Part shown: positions 27,501 to 34,992 of the stretch, piece by piece
How the letters are laid out: each line of letters begins with the position of its first letter
How positions within the stretch are numbered: position 1 is the stretch's first letter
Source: Rhizobium sp. Leaf262
Lineage (GTDB): Bacteria > Pseudomonadota > Alphaproteobacteria > Rhizobiales > Rhizobiaceae
DNA: 64,000 nt
Direction of reading: 5' to 3'
Assembly: GCF_001422245.1 (NCBI RefSeq)
Contig: NZ_LMMM01000001.1
Location: 1,422 to 65,421, forward strand
Program-made: the position numbers and the translations under genes
Notes under the pieces: model-generated
Seen by the model: the letters and a program-made list of their open reading frames with translations, nothing else
Told to the model about the DNA's origin: nothing
Database searches by the model: none

Positions 27501-27923
27501 GCGTCCAACCAGAAGCGAAGCTCTGCGGTGAGCCTTCACGATCTCATCGAAACCATTCTGACCCCCTATGAGCGCCACGCGGCAATCGAAATCGATGGCC
27601 AGGATTTGAAGATTGCAGCGACCTTCATCACGCCGTTGACTCTCATTCTTCACGAGTGGTCGACCAATGCTCTCAAGCATGGTGTTCTTGGGAAACCCGA
27701 TGGTCGCCTGCGTATCGAATGGGAAGAAGTGGACGACAAGATCAACTTGGTGTGGAACGAAATCGGCACTGAGGTCGTTGAGGTGCCAGGGGCAGCTGGA
27801 TTTGGGACAGTTCTCCTGACCAGTGCTGCCAAGCAGATCGGCGGAACTGTCACCACCAAGGTCGACGGCGCAAGCCTGACGCACATTCTGACGATACAAT
27901 CCAAGGTTAAACATGACGCATAA
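24513..27923 (+). CDS. CheB-CheR-PAS hybrid HWE histidine kinase
   Basis: About 1136 residues. Domains in order: CheB methylesterase (about 10-190; GVGSSAGGLEAL, QHLDPHHESML, LSGTGADGSTG), CheR methyltransferase (about 210-480; LLINVTRFFRD, WVPGCSSGEEAYTIA, DLVSCRNLLIYF), a long coiled coil (about 640-710), two PAS-like regions, and an HWE-type kinase: phospho-acceptor NEMNHRVKNLFAM and ATP-binding LILHEWSTNALKHGV. Such fusions are common soluble sensors. A TTG at 24513 is favoured as start because AAGGA lies seven bases before it, while the GTG at 24507 is too close. The receiver gene overlaps its 3' end by 11 bp. Confidence 0.88.
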   Translation: MSQEYSVPAVPVVGVGSSAGGLEALREMLSAAEVPTGLAFVVVQHLDPHHESMLAELLDRHTRLTVLQCEGGESIEADTVFIIPPGKGLSIEKGRLVLNDFAQPRGLRRPIDDFFISLANDQQSNAACVILSGTGADGSTGLRAIKENGGLCVVQEPSTAKYDGMPVSATGTGLVDFIQPPQQILSCIGGFFFRKSQGSNRAESSRIADIVDDLCTALRRTVGHDFAGYKQTTFVRRVERRMHVLGISKGSDYLERVQTDNDECDALFRDLLINVTRFFRDRHSFDVLNDVAITTLMQEAAGSEDGVRVWVPGCSSGEEAYTIAILFAEAARHLGLPCNVQIFATDIDESMLKIAREGSYPIASLADIPHELQEHYVIPHKERFNFIGQIRDMIRFSGHSLIKDPPFSKVDLVSCRNLLIYFDDKLQKTVMPLLHYAIRPGGFLFLGSSETVGRFDSVFSVVDQKARLFQRLPGSPTYPIPLPGERQDRRPVISRTQEQKVSESIDELAASRLMERYVPASVVLDNDGQIVAAYGRLSRFFEFPVSGASETSAATLARPGVKEQLGALVRQARMARKRIVARNVEVVTDFGSLKTDIICDPLDDNAYLVVFQETSIFTPLDTSELVEMEQGDGHVEALERELRSAKHRLRSATEELETANEELKSSNEEMMSMNEELQSTNEELTTVNDELKTKVDEVTVANTDLRNFFDSTSLAVIVLDSGMRLRSYTRAATAIFPLQPTDRGRPLSDVASRFPSLDFVTRVQSVMANGVEYNQTVMDRDQERTFSLRILPYRTADGMIDGSTIVMTDISHAINVESQLAAERERHQLAIEAAGIGVWEYLPDRGEFVLGGAAMELLQTRNGTPALQSVLQNFNDPDRHQLREALETAINDHTGFELTSRIVGTDGRPRWLKTFARHVAESDPGRVIGVSVDVTAEYELAEARELMLNEMNHRVKNLFAMIGGILRIASRKHDTVRGLVEDVEGRILALGSAHSLASNQKRSSAVSLHDLIETILTPYERHAAIEIDGQDLKIAATFITPLTLILHEWSTNALKHGVLGKPDGRLRIEWEEVDDKINLVWNEIGTEVVEVPGAAGFGTVLLTSAAKQIGGTVTTKVDGASLTHILTIQSKVKHDA

Positions 27924-28299
27924 GACAGTGTTGTTGGTGGAAGACGAAATCTTCGTTGCAATGGATATCCAGATGACCTTAGAGGATGAGGGCTGGACCG
28001 TCGCGGGACCCTTTCCCAGCACCGCCGAAGCACTGTCCTATCTCGACAAAGACACGCCGACTTGCGCCATTCTCGACGTGCGCCTGACGGATGGCGATGT
28101 CTTTCCGGTTGCCGACCGCTTGCGTGAGGCATCCGTACCCTTTGTTTTCCACTCCGGCCACGCGGATGGCCGAGCGCTGGAGGAAGCCTATCCGGAATCG
28201 GCTTTCTGTCAGAAGCCATGCCTGCCAACGAGCCTCGTTCAGCAGGTGGAGCGACTTGTTCGCAGTAACAGACCTGTACGCCAAGTAGCTGCCGGATAA
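27913..28299 (+). CDS. Single-domain response regulator
   Basis: 128 residues, a receiver domain only. Acidic pocket DE near 11-12, phospho-acceptor Asp55 (CAILDVRL), Ser in FHSGHADG and Lys in FCQKPCLP. No output domain, so it probably acts as phosphate sink or by protein contact, as LovR does with LovK in Caulobacter. Overlap with the HWE kinase gene makes it the likely partner. Confidence 0.92.
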   Translation: MTHKTVLLVEDEIFVAMDIQMTLEDEGWTVAGPFPSTAEALSYLDKDTPTCAILDVRLTDGDVFPVADRLREASVPFVFHSGHADGRALEEAYPESAFCQKPCLPTSLVQQVERLVRSNRPVRQVAAG

Positions 28300-28445
28300 T
28301 TTCCCAGATCACAAACGCGTTAATTTCGCACTTTCGCGCGGAACGGTTTGGGCTCACGATCATTTAGCTTTCAAGACGACGCCATGGCTCCCTCCAAGGA
28401 GCAATTGCGTCGCGTTTTGATTCAAGCTTGAGAAAGATCGCCGCT
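28300..28445. other. Intergenic region after the receiver gene
   Basis: About 145 bases without an obvious terminator hairpin with T run. CCATGGCTCCCTCCAAGGAG near 28382 is a weak imperfect stem. Confidence 0.35.
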
Positions 28446-28673
28446 ATGACCCATAAGACGTTGGTCGAGGTTTCTGTAAGGGACCGAAATGGTACGATGA
28501 TCCCCTATGGTATCATGAACAGCGAACAGGCGGCGGAACTGCCAGCTGATTATGAAATCGCTGTTGCCCACCCGGCGCGAGACCGGGAGACGGAAACGCG
28601 AGAGCAGAGCGCAGAGCGCAGAGCGCAGAGACGCATGCCTGCTAGAGCGCGTCAAACAAATACTCGCCTATAG
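28446..28673 (+). CDS. Small hypothetical protein containing a 7-bp repeat
   Basis: 75 residues from an ATG with GAGAAAG about nine bases upstream. The first half (KTLVEVSVRDRNGTMIPYGIM) looks like ordinary folded protein; the second half is charged and low in complexity because it runs through four copies of a 7-bp DNA repeat. No family recognised. Its end overlaps the convergent proline-rich gene by six bases, so the true 3' end may differ. Confidence 0.4.
   Translation: MTHKTLVEVSVRDRNGTMIPYGIMNSEQAAELPADYEIAVAHPARDRETETREQSAERRAQRRMPARARQTNTRL
28604..28630. repeat. Heptanucleotide tandem repeat (GCAGAGC)
   Basis: GCAGAGC three times plus GCAGAG. Because seven is not a multiple of three, gain or loss of a copy would shift the frame of the small gene at 28446. 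Confidence 0.85.
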
Positions 28674-28832
28674 CACGCGAGGCGGATCATCATTTTCATC
28701 GGGATTGGGGAGCGGCGAATCGTCAGGGAGCGTGTCGGGCTCAGGCTCTGTTATGGGTGGAATGTCAGGCTGAGGCGGGACGGGAGGAGTTTGGCCAGGT
28801 GTTGGTACTGGTTCAACTGGGATGACGGACAT
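28668..28832 (-). CDS. Proline-rich acidic small protein (54 residues)
   Basis: MSVIPVEPVPTPGQTPPVPP, then a continuing Pro/Asp/Glu-rich chain ending PPRVL. About one third of residues are proline and none is cysteine. GAGG lies eight bases before the ATG. Upstream at 28955-28979 is an EcfG-type promoter on the same strand. The composition suggests an extended, disordered chain. I do not recognise a family; similar short proline-rich proteins occur in rhizobia. Confidence 0.6.
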   Translation of the reverse strand: MSVIPVEPVPTPGQTPPVPPQPDIPPITEPEPDTLPDDSPLPNPDENDDPPRVL

Positions 28833-28954
28833 TCGAATACCTCATGTAAAGCGGCGGGCAGTCTGTTTCCGACGTCGCCTCGCGGTCCACTTTCGTTCGC
28901 CGCTTCCGGTCCTGTCAGATACGGAACTGCCCGCCTCCTAGGTCACGCTTGGTA

Positions 28955-28979
28955 AACGTTTATCCTGAAGAGCGGTTCC
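28955..28979 (-). promoter_or_regulatory. EcfG-type promoter upstream of the proline-rich gene
   Basis: Minus strand reads GGAAC, 16 bases, CGTT, an exact match to the EcfG consensus. Start would be near 28948, giving a leader of about 115 bases to the ATG at 28832. It lies just beyond the 3' end of the next minus-strand gene (28995). Confidence 0.6.
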
Positions 28980-28994
28980 ACCAGACTTGGGGTT

Positions 28995-29189
28995 TCAGGC
29001 AAAGCCCAGTGCATTTCGGGCAATCTCACGACGGTCGCCATAATCGCGTAGATGTGCGTTATGGCCATCTTCACGAGCAACCACCCGGCTGACCTGCAGG
29101 TCGGGCATTTGAAGAAGAGCGTCTGCGTAGGTCCCCGTCTCCTCTTCGGAGATAACCGGCTGTGGTGCGGCTTTCAAAAAATCAAACAT
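28995..29189 (-). CDS. Small hypothetical protein, stress-type promoter
   Basis: 64 residues: MFDFLKAAPQPVISEEETG, then DALLQMPDLQVSRVVARED and a basic DYGDRREIARNALGFA end. A strong GGGAGGAAG ribosome site precedes the ATG, which makes the gene credible despite its size. An exact EcfG-type promoter (29213-29237) lies 24 bases upstream of the start codon. No family recognised. Confidence 0.68.
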   Translation of the reverse strand: MFDFLKAAPQPVISEEETGTYADALLQMPDLQVSRVVAREDGHNAHLRDYGDRREIARNALGFA

Positions 29190-29212
29190 GGCTTCCTCCC
29201 ATTTGATGTTCT

Positions 29213-29237
29213 AACGCTCAGTTGACGCCCCTGTTCC
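29213..29237 (-). promoter_or_regulatory. EcfG-type promoter upstream of the gene at 28995
   Basis: Minus strand reads GGAAC, AGGGGCGTCAACTGAG (16 bases), CGTT. Exact consensus and spacing; the start would fall near 29205, about 16 bases before the ATG, with the strong ribosome site in between. Confidence 0.68.
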
Positions 29238-29566
29238 CTCCACCGTGACGCAACAACCGATCGGGTGCAAAACAATCTTATACCACGGGTTTTTGACAAT
29301 CCGTTACGCGCAATCGTCTGGACTGAGAGGAGGGTCGAAGCACGCAACCAAGCCTTGAATCCACCTGTCAAGAAATCGCCCCATTGAGCCGCAGTATGAC
29401 CCCGCAAGACGACATGGGTGGAACGGGGGCGGCAGCCGCGAGTTCATGCCTTCAAACGAGATTTAGAACCGGCACTCGACAGGCACGAGCAAGGCCACGA
29501 CAATCTTCACCAACCTTTTCACCGGCTGTTGACCCAAGCAGCACCGGATCAGCAAGGAGCATAGAC
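29238..29566. other. Intergenic region upstream of the ThuA-like gene
   Basis: About 330 bases. The coding frame of the ThuA-like gene is open upstream to 29384, but that part lacks conserved sequence and AAGGAG sits before the ATG at 29567. No operator or RNA recognised. Confidence 0.4.
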
Positions 29567-30352
29567 ATGACCATCAATACCGTCGTCTGGGGCGAGAACA
29601 TTCACGAGCACATCAACGAAACCGTTCGCTCACTCTATCCCAACGGCATGCACACCACGATCGCCGACGCGCTGAACCGCGAGCCGGAGGTCAATGCCAC
29701 CACCGCTACCTTACAGGAGCCGGAGCATGGCCTGTCGCAGGCCCGTCTCGACAAGACGGACGTATTGGTGTGGTGGGGTCACAAGGATCATGGGGCCGTG
29801 GACGACGAGATCGTCGAGCGTATTGCCAAAAGGGTCTGGGAAGGTATGGGCCTCATCGTTCTCCATTCGGGCCATTTCTCCAAGCCGTTCAAGCGTCTCA
29901 TGGGTACGCCATGCGCCCTGAAGTGGCGCGAGGCAGGTGAACGGGAACGGCTGTGGACAATCAATCCGCGCCATCCGATCGCAACCGGCCTGCCGGAGCA
30001 TTTCGAGCTGGAAAACGAAGAAATGTACGGTGAGCAGTTCTCCGTACCCGAGCCTTTGGAAACCGTCTTCATTTCCTGGTTCCAGGGCGGCGAAGTCTTC
30101 CGATCAGGCCTGACGTGGCGCCGGGGTGCGGGCAACATATTCTATTTCCGCCCTGGCCATGAAACCTATCCAACCTATCATGATGAGAACGTCCAGAAGG
30201 TCATCGGGAATGCCGTGAAGTGGGCCTATAATCCGGCAGCGGCCTTGACGTCGATTCACGACGCACCCAACGTCCCCGTCGATGAAGCGCTGGAACCTAT
30301 CGAAGAACGTGGACCAAAGCTGCATGCGGCTGGCGAAGCAGGATACAGGTAA
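29567..30352 (+). CDS. ThuA-like domain protein
   Basis: 261 residues from the ATG at 29567. The whole protein is a ThuA (class I glutamine-amidotransferase-like) fold: [10 protein letters not shown] near the start, [32 protein letters not shown] and [14 protein letters not shown]. In Sinorhizobium ThuA works with ThuB to oxidise trehalose-type disaccharides to 3-keto sugars. Here it precedes an oxidoreductase of the ThuB type by six bases, but no sugar transporter or regulator is adjacent, so the substrate is open. Confidence 0.85.
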   Translation: MTINTVVWGENIHEHINETVRSLYPNGMHTTIADALNREPEVNATTATLQEPEHGLSQARLDKTDVLVWWGHKDHGAVDDEIVERIAKRVWEGMGLIVLHSGHFSKPFKRLMGTPCALKWREAGERERLWTINPRHPIATGLPEHFELENEEMYGEQFSVPEPLETVFISWFQGGEVFRSGLTWRRGAGNIFYFRPGHETYPTYHDENVQKVIGNAVKWAYNPAAALTSIHDAPNVPVDEALEPIEERGPKLHAAGEAGYR

Positions 30353-30358
30353 ATCAAT

Positions 30359-31408
30359 ATGAGACTCGTCATTCTTGGAACTGGCGGCATGGCCAATACC
30401 CATGCCATGCATTTTTCGCTGATATCGGGCGTCGAACTCGTCGCAGCCATCGATGTCGACGATGTGGTCGTGCGCGCCTTTGCTGCCCGTCACAATATTC
30501 CGGAAACCTTCACGTCACTGGACGATGCGATTGCATGGGGTGAATTCGACGCGGTGGCAAATGTCACCCCGGATGCTATTCACCACCCCACCAGCCTCAA
30601 ACTTCTGGCCGCCGGCAAGCACGTCTTTTGTGAAAAGCCACTCGCCGAAACATACGCCAAGGCTGCGGAAATGGCGGACGCCGCGGAAAAGTCTGGTCTG
30701 GTCGCGATGGTCAACCTCACCTACCGCAACGTCGCGCCGCTTCAAGTCGCCCGGCAGATGGTTCTCGAAGGCAAGATCGGCAAGCTGCGACATCTGGAAG
30801 CCTCCTATCTGCAGAGCTGGCTGGTCTCGAAGGCCTGGGGTGACTGGATGACGGAGAGCAAATGGCTGTGGCGCCTGTCCACCAAACATGGCTCGAACGG
30901 CGTGCTGGGTGATGTGGGCATCCACATTCTCGACTTCGCTTCTTACGGTGCCGGCAGCGATGTCGAGCGCATCTTCACGCGATTGAAGACCTTCGATAAA
31001 TATGAAGGCAACAGGATCGATGTTTACGACCTCGACGCCAATGACAGCTTCACCATGACGGCGGAACTGGAGAATGGCGCGATGGGTGTCATCCATGCCA
31101 GCCGCTGGGCAACGGGCCACCTCAACGAATTGCGGCTCCGGCTTCATGGCGACAAGGGTGCTGTTGAAGTCATCCACACGCCGGATTATTCGACGCTGCG
31201 CGGGTGCCTTGGCGAGGACGTGGAAAAAGCGATTTGGCGCAACATCGACGTCGAGCCGGTGGAAACGAATTACGAGAAATTCGCAAAGGCAGTGATGGAA
31301 GGCTCAAAAGCCGACCCGGACTTCCGTCACGCCGCAAACCTGCAGAAAGTTCTCGACCTATCCATCGTAACGGACCGGGAGAGGCGAGAAATCGCAGTCT
31401 CGGCCTGA
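30359..31408 (+). CDS. Gfo/Idh/MocA-family oxidoreductase (ThuB-like)
   Basis: 349 residues. N-terminal Rossmann fold (VILGTGGMANTHAMHFS, residues 3-19), CEKPLAETY with the catalytic-type Lys, and a C-terminal beta-sheet domain (GDVGIHILDFASYG). These enzymes oxidise sugars or inositols with NAD(P). It is coupled to the ThuA-like gene and closes with a terminator, so the pair is a complete two-gene unit. Confidence 0.88.
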   Translation: MRLVILGTGGMANTHAMHFSLISGVELVAAIDVDDVVVRAFAARHNIPETFTSLDDAIAWGEFDAVANVTPDAIHHPTSLKLLAAGKHVFCEKPLAETYAKAAEMADAAEKSGLVAMVNLTYRNVAPLQVARQMVLEGKIGKLRHLEASYLQSWLVSKAWGDWMTESKWLWRLSTKHGSNGVLGDVGIHILDFASYGAGSDVERIFTRLKTFDKYEGNRIDVYDLDANDSFTMTAELENGAMGVIHASRWATGHLNELRLRLHGDKGAVEVIHTPDYSTLRGCLGEDVEKAIWRNIDVEPVETNYEKFAKAVMEGSKADPDFRHAANLQKVLDLSIVTDRERREIAVSA

Positions 31409-31427
31409 TACCTCTCTGAAACGAACC

Positions 31428-31459
31428 GGCAGGCCGTGCCTATGCGCGGCCTGCCTTTC
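31428..31459. terminator. Terminator between convergent genes
   Basis: GGCAGGCCGTG / CGCGGCCTGCC forms an 11-bp stem with one G-T pair and a six-base loop, followed by TTTCACATTTT. It lies 19 bases after the oxidoreductase stop and just before the end of the minus-strand gene at 31465. Confidence 0.7.
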
Positions 31460-31464
31460 ACATT

Positions 31465-31728
31465 TTAATGAATCGCAACGTCGTCTTCATCCGTCAGAAA
31501 ACTGCGAATGCCATCCTTTTCGCAGGTAGCAAGAAACTCTTCCCAGGCATCTTTGTCCGTGGCGAAAGGCTCGTCCCAAGAGGTCACGTCGTCCTCTTCG
31601 CTCACGACCTCCATCGTCCAGTCATTGTTGGTTCCAGCAGGGCGGAAGATGTCGACGAGAACCGTCACGCCATCATCTTCGAATTCACCTGAGAATTCCG
31701 AGTGTTCCAGTTTCTGTTTCTTCGACAT
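31465..31728 (-). CDS. Small acidic hypothetical protein
   Basis: 87 residues from the ATG at 31728 (MSKKQKLEHSEFSGEFEDDG), with GGAGAGG just upstream. Strongly acidic (many Asp, Glu and Trp: TSWDEPFATDKDAWEEF). The conserved look is that of a small cytoplasmic protein found in rhizobia; no function recognised. Confidence 0.72.
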   Translation of the reverse strand: MSKKQKLEHSEFSGEFEDDGVTVLVDIFRPAGTNNDWTMEVVSEEDDVTSWDEPFATDKDAWEEFLATCEKDGIRSFLTDEDDVAIH

Positions 31729-31877
31729 CGCCCTCTCCGGTATTGATGTGTTTGCCACGTTGGGGCTCGCCCACCCCGCTTGTGGCTTCGCGTGGGATCA
31801 TATCGAAGGCCTGTCTGTTTTGTAAGCGCCGGTGTCAAGGCTTCGGCCACGCCAAAGAGAGTTGGGAAGGAGATACG

Positions 31878-32387
31878 GTGAAAACGCGACAGCCCCTCAT
31901 CCTCGCGGCGAAGATTCCAGACCGTGATCTCGAGCCCTTCGATGTCCTGCGGAAAGCTCATTTTCCACCTGACAGAAATGTCCTGCGTGCGCATCTGACG
32001 ATGTTTCATCGCTTGCCGGGGGAATATGTTACGCGAATCATTGATCGTCTGGCTGAGGTTGCGGCGCTGCAAAAGCCGTTTCAAGCGCAAGTTACCGGTC
32101 TTCGTCATCTTGGCGGCGGTGTCGCCTTCACAATCGCGAGCCCTCAGCTTCACGCCATCCACGCTCAGCTCAGATCGGACTTTGCGTCATGGCTAGGCGG
32201 GCAGGACATGCAGAAATGGCAGCCTCACATCACCGTTCAAAACAAAGTCTCGAAACCCGTGGCCGACGAGTTGCATGGACGGCTTGTAGCCGACTTCAGG
32301 CCACACAGTATAGAAACAGCCGGTCTTGACCTGTGGCGCTATATGGATGGGCCGTGGGAACACGAGGCATCGTTCGAATTCGACTGA
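31878..32387 (+). CDS. 2'-5' RNA ligase family protein (2H phosphoesterase)
   Basis: 169 residues from a GTG with AAGGAG six bases upstream; open codons upstream look non-coding. The two HxT motifs that define 2H phosphoesterases are present: HLTMFH (about 39-44) and HITVQN (about 112-117), spaced as usual. Members act on 2',5' or cyclic phosphate ends of RNA or nucleotides; the physiological substrate is unknown. Confidence 0.85.
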   Translation: MKTRQPLILAAKIPDRDLEPFDVLRKAHFPPDRNVLRAHLTMFHRLPGEYVTRIIDRLAEVAALQKPFQAQVTGLRHLGGGVAFTIASPQLHAIHAQLRSDFASWLGGQDMQKWQPHITVQNKVSKPVADELHGRLVADFRPHSIETAGLDLWRYMDGPWEHEASFEFD

Positions 32388-32605
32388 CTGTCGAGGTTTT
32401 CGAGAGGTTTTGCCGGAATGGGCGTCTTGCTGAGCGATTTCGAGACGCTTTTTCGTTCTGCCAGCGCGTTTAAATGCCTTGAACTCACGCTTTGAAATAT
32501 TTGGTCACTTAAAATGACTTCCTATTTCTCCCCCATGCGGGCATGTGATTATCAAAGCTCTGCGGAGCACTCACACGACAACCGATGTAGCAAAGAGCTG
32601 ACACC

Positions 32606-33967
32606 ATGGAAAATCCGCTTGCACTGACGCAGCGTTCCGAAAACAGCATTTTTCGCGAAGGCGATGTTTTCGTTCTATTCGGCGAATTGTTTGGCCGCGG
32701 TTATGCGACGGGCCTGCTCGAAGAAGCGCGCGCTGCTGGCATGGACATCGTCGGAATAACAGTGGGTCGGCGTGACGAGAACAATGTTCTGCGTCCGCTG
32801 AATGCCGAAGAATTGTCGGATGCCGAAGCACGGCTGGGCGGCAAGATCATCAACGTGCCGCTGATGGCCGGTTTCGATCTCGATGCCCCCGCCGGTAGCC
32901 CTACGCCGACCGATCTCGTCGCGAAAATGACGCTGGACAGCTGGCAGACCGACACGCTGGACTGGGCCTATATCGACCAGTGCCGTGATCTGGGCACGGA
33001 ACGGTTCACTGCCGCGCTTTCGGACGTGATGTCCATTCTGGACGGCATGATTCCCGCAGGACGCAACGTTCTGTTTGCGCATACCATGGCTGGCGGCATC
33101 CCCAAGGCCAAAGTGTTTCTCGCCATCGCCAACCGCATCTACAAGGGACGCGGTGCGCGCCACATGTCGTCGCAGACGCTGCTCGACAGCGATATGGGCA
33201 AGCTCATCCTGCAGAATTTCGATGAGGTTTCGGCAAACACGTTCCGTCATCTCATCGAGCAGAGTGCTGCAATCCGCAACCGCGTGGAAGCTGCCGGAAA
33301 TGAGGTTCGCTATACCGCCTATGGTTACCATGGAACGGCGATCCTGATTGACGGCGAGTACCGCTGGCAGACCTATACGAATTACACGCAGGGCTATGCC
33401 AAGATGCGCCTGGAAAAGATTGCCACCGAAGCCTGGGCTGAGGGCGTGAAGGCGACCGTCTACAACTGCCCGGAAATCCGCACCAACTCTTCTGATGTTT
33501 TCACCGGTATCGAGCTTCCTCTCATTCCTCTGCTCCTCGCTTTGAAGAAAGAGAATGGTGGCGCTTGGGTGGAGCAGCAGTGGCAGGCATGCGAGAAGCT
33601 GCTGGCAGACGGCTTTACCATGGATGACGTGCTGCGGAAGATCAAGGATATGCAGGCCAGCGACGTCATGCGTCCGTTCTATGACTTCACGGCTTGGCCG
33701 ATGCCCAACAGCCAGGATCAGGCCGATCTGACCATCGGCACGTCGAATGAAATCACCCAGATGCACCGTGACAACAAGTCTATGATCAGCGATCTGCTGA
33801 GCAGCTTGGTCGTGGAAGCAACCGGGCAGCTGATTTTCGGCAATTCGTCCAAACCGGCTGGTCCCGTTCAGTGGCTCAACCACGATATCGTCGCCCGTCA
33901 GTTGAACGCGAAGCGTGGCCACGCATCGGTCGGCACCTCCGCTGCCTCGACTGCCGTCTTGGCTTGA
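32606..33967 (+). CDS. FabMG-like protein (putative enoyl-ACP reductase family)
   Basis: 453 residues. The N-terminus VFVLFGELFGRGYATGLLEEA resembles a Rossmann-type nucleotide-binding start, and the rest (FAHTMAGGIPKAKVFLAIANRIYKGRG, YTAYGYHGTAILI, TVYNCPEIRTNSSDVFTG) matches, as I recall, the large uncharacterised family that databases name FabMG after an enoyl-ACP reductase found in a metagenomic screen. If right, it would be a second, triclosan-tolerant enoyl reductase. It is a single-gene unit ending in a strong terminator. The family name rests on memory, not on a search. Confidence 0.6.
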   Translation: MENPLALTQRSENSIFREGDVFVLFGELFGRGYATGLLEEARAAGMDIVGITVGRRDENNVLRPLNAEELSDAEARLGGKIINVPLMAGFDLDAPAGSPTPTDLVAKMTLDSWQTDTLDWAYIDQCRDLGTERFTAALSDVMSILDGMIPAGRNVLFAHTMAGGIPKAKVFLAIANRIYKGRGARHMSSQTLLDSDMGKLILQNFDEVSANTFRHLIEQSAAIRNRVEAAGNEVRYTAYGYHGTAILIDGEYRWQTYTNYTQGYAKMRLEKIATEAWAEGVKATVYNCPEIRTNSSDVFTGIELPLIPLLLALKKENGGAWVEQQWQACEKLLADGFTMDDVLRKIKDMQASDVMRPFYDFTAWPMPNSQDQADLTIGTSNEITQMHRDNKSMISDLLSSLVVEATGQLIFGNSSKPAGPVQWLNHDIVARQLNAKRGHASVGTSAASTAVLA

Positions 33968-33977
33968 TACGACATCA

Positions 33978-34010
33978 AAGGCGGCGGCCAAAGCGCCAGC
34001 CGCCTTCTTT
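33978..34010 (+). terminator. Terminator of the FabMG-like gene
   Basis: AAGGCGGC (33978-33985) pairs with GCCGCCTT (33999-34006); the loop holds a further GGC/GCC pairing. Followed by CTTTTC. Lies 11 bases after the stop and also between convergent genes. Confidence 0.75.
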
Positions 34011-34046
34011 TCGCACATACGCCAATCAACCTTTCCCCCAAATCGT

Positions 34047-34946
34047 CTAATTCATCTCCGCCATGAAGACGGGTGCCTGCTGCTCGAAAAATTTCGAGAA
34101 GGACGCGATACGTGGCGGCAAGGCCTGATATGGCGGGTAATACAGCGTCAGCCACAGCTCTGGCGGTGCCCAACCCTTTAAGACATGCACCAGCCGACCG
34201 CTGCGCAGATGCTCACCGACGTGAAAGCGCGGCAGCATGGCGACGCCCGCACCTGCCGCGGCCATACTGGCCAGCACCTCGCCGCTATTGGCGCTGAAGG
34301 CACGGCCTGCCGAGACAGTGGCGCTTGCGCCGCCATCCGACAGCACCCAATGCTCACGCCTGCTCTCCCCGCTATAGGCAAGACAATCATCAGGCGTCAG
34401 TTCGTTTGGATGTTTCAAATCGACGAACCGGCTGCCAGGCGCAGCAACCAGAATGCGCGGGACGACACTGATCTTGCGCCAGATCGTGAACTTGTCCGAC
34501 GGCGCTGCCGAGATGCGGATCGCCAGATCGTAATCCTCATCGACGATGTTCACCATGCCGTCGGTGAGCGAAATTTCAAAGCTGATCTTCGGGAATTGCG
34601 CGTTGAAGGCTGAGAGGATGGCCGTCAACACCTGCTGACCGAACCATGTCGGTGCACTGATTCGCAAGCGACCCTGATCGGCCTTGTGATTGTTCAGCAG
34701 GTCCTTGCGGGCATTTTCCAGCGCATCGAAAGCGGGCTTGATCTGCGCCGCGTAGATCGCGCCATCGGTGGTCAGCGAAACCTGCCGTGTCGTTCGGACG
34801 AACAGTTGCACGCCAAGCTCATCCTCCAGCGCAGCGATGGCTCTCGTTACGGCCGCTGGCGTCATGTCCAGTTCTCGCGCCACCTGCGCGAAATTCCGCT
34901 TCTCGGCTGCGAGAAGAAATGTGCGAAGCGCCTTGTAGTCATTCAT
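34047..34946 (-). CDS. LysR-family regulator of the isochorismatase cluster
   Basis: 299 residues. Winged helix-turn-helix at 1-60 (FLLAAEKRNFAQVARELDMTPAAVTRAIAALEDELGVQLFVRTT) and a periplasmic-binding-like effector domain from about 90. It is divergent from the isochorismatase gene at 35173, the usual LysR layout, and TGCAATT-type elements lie right in front of its ribosome site. The same elements recur before two other transcription units of the cluster, so it probably controls all of them. Confidence 0.9.
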   Translation of the reverse strand: MNDYKALRTFLLAAEKRNFAQVARELDMTPAAVTRAIAALEDELGVQLFVRTTRQVSLTTDGAIYAAQIKPAFDALENARKDLLNNHKADQGRLRISAPTWFGQQVLTAILSAFNAQFPKISFEISLTDGMVNIVDEDYDLAIRISAAPSDKFTIWRKISVVPRILVAAPGSRFVDLKHPNELTPDDCLAYSGESRREHWVLSDGGASATVSAGRAFSANSGEVLASMAAAGAGVAMLPRFHVGEHLRSGRLVHVLKGWAPPELWLTLYYPPYQALPPRIASFSKFFEQQAPVFMAEMN

Positions 34947-34962
34947 CGATTATTTCACCTGC

Positions 34963-34992
34963 TGCAATTCAATAACAATAATTATTGCAATT
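34963..34992. promoter_or_regulatory. Putative LysR operator region
   Basis: TGCAATTC (34963-34970), the 12-bp palindrome CAATAATTATTG (34976-34987) and ATTATTGCAATT (34981-34992) overlap within 30 bp of the divergent promoter. ATTATTGCAAT recurs exactly at 40399-40409 before the haloperoxidase-like gene. Confidence 0.5.

Noticed and set aside
28330-28365. EcfG-like GGAAC at 28339
   Set aside because: No CGTT at 16-17 bases downstream, so not counted with the three exact matches.
32675-34018. 447-codon minus-strand frame opposite the FabMG-like gene
   Set aside because: Shadow of a conserved gene; no ribosome site and no family likeness.
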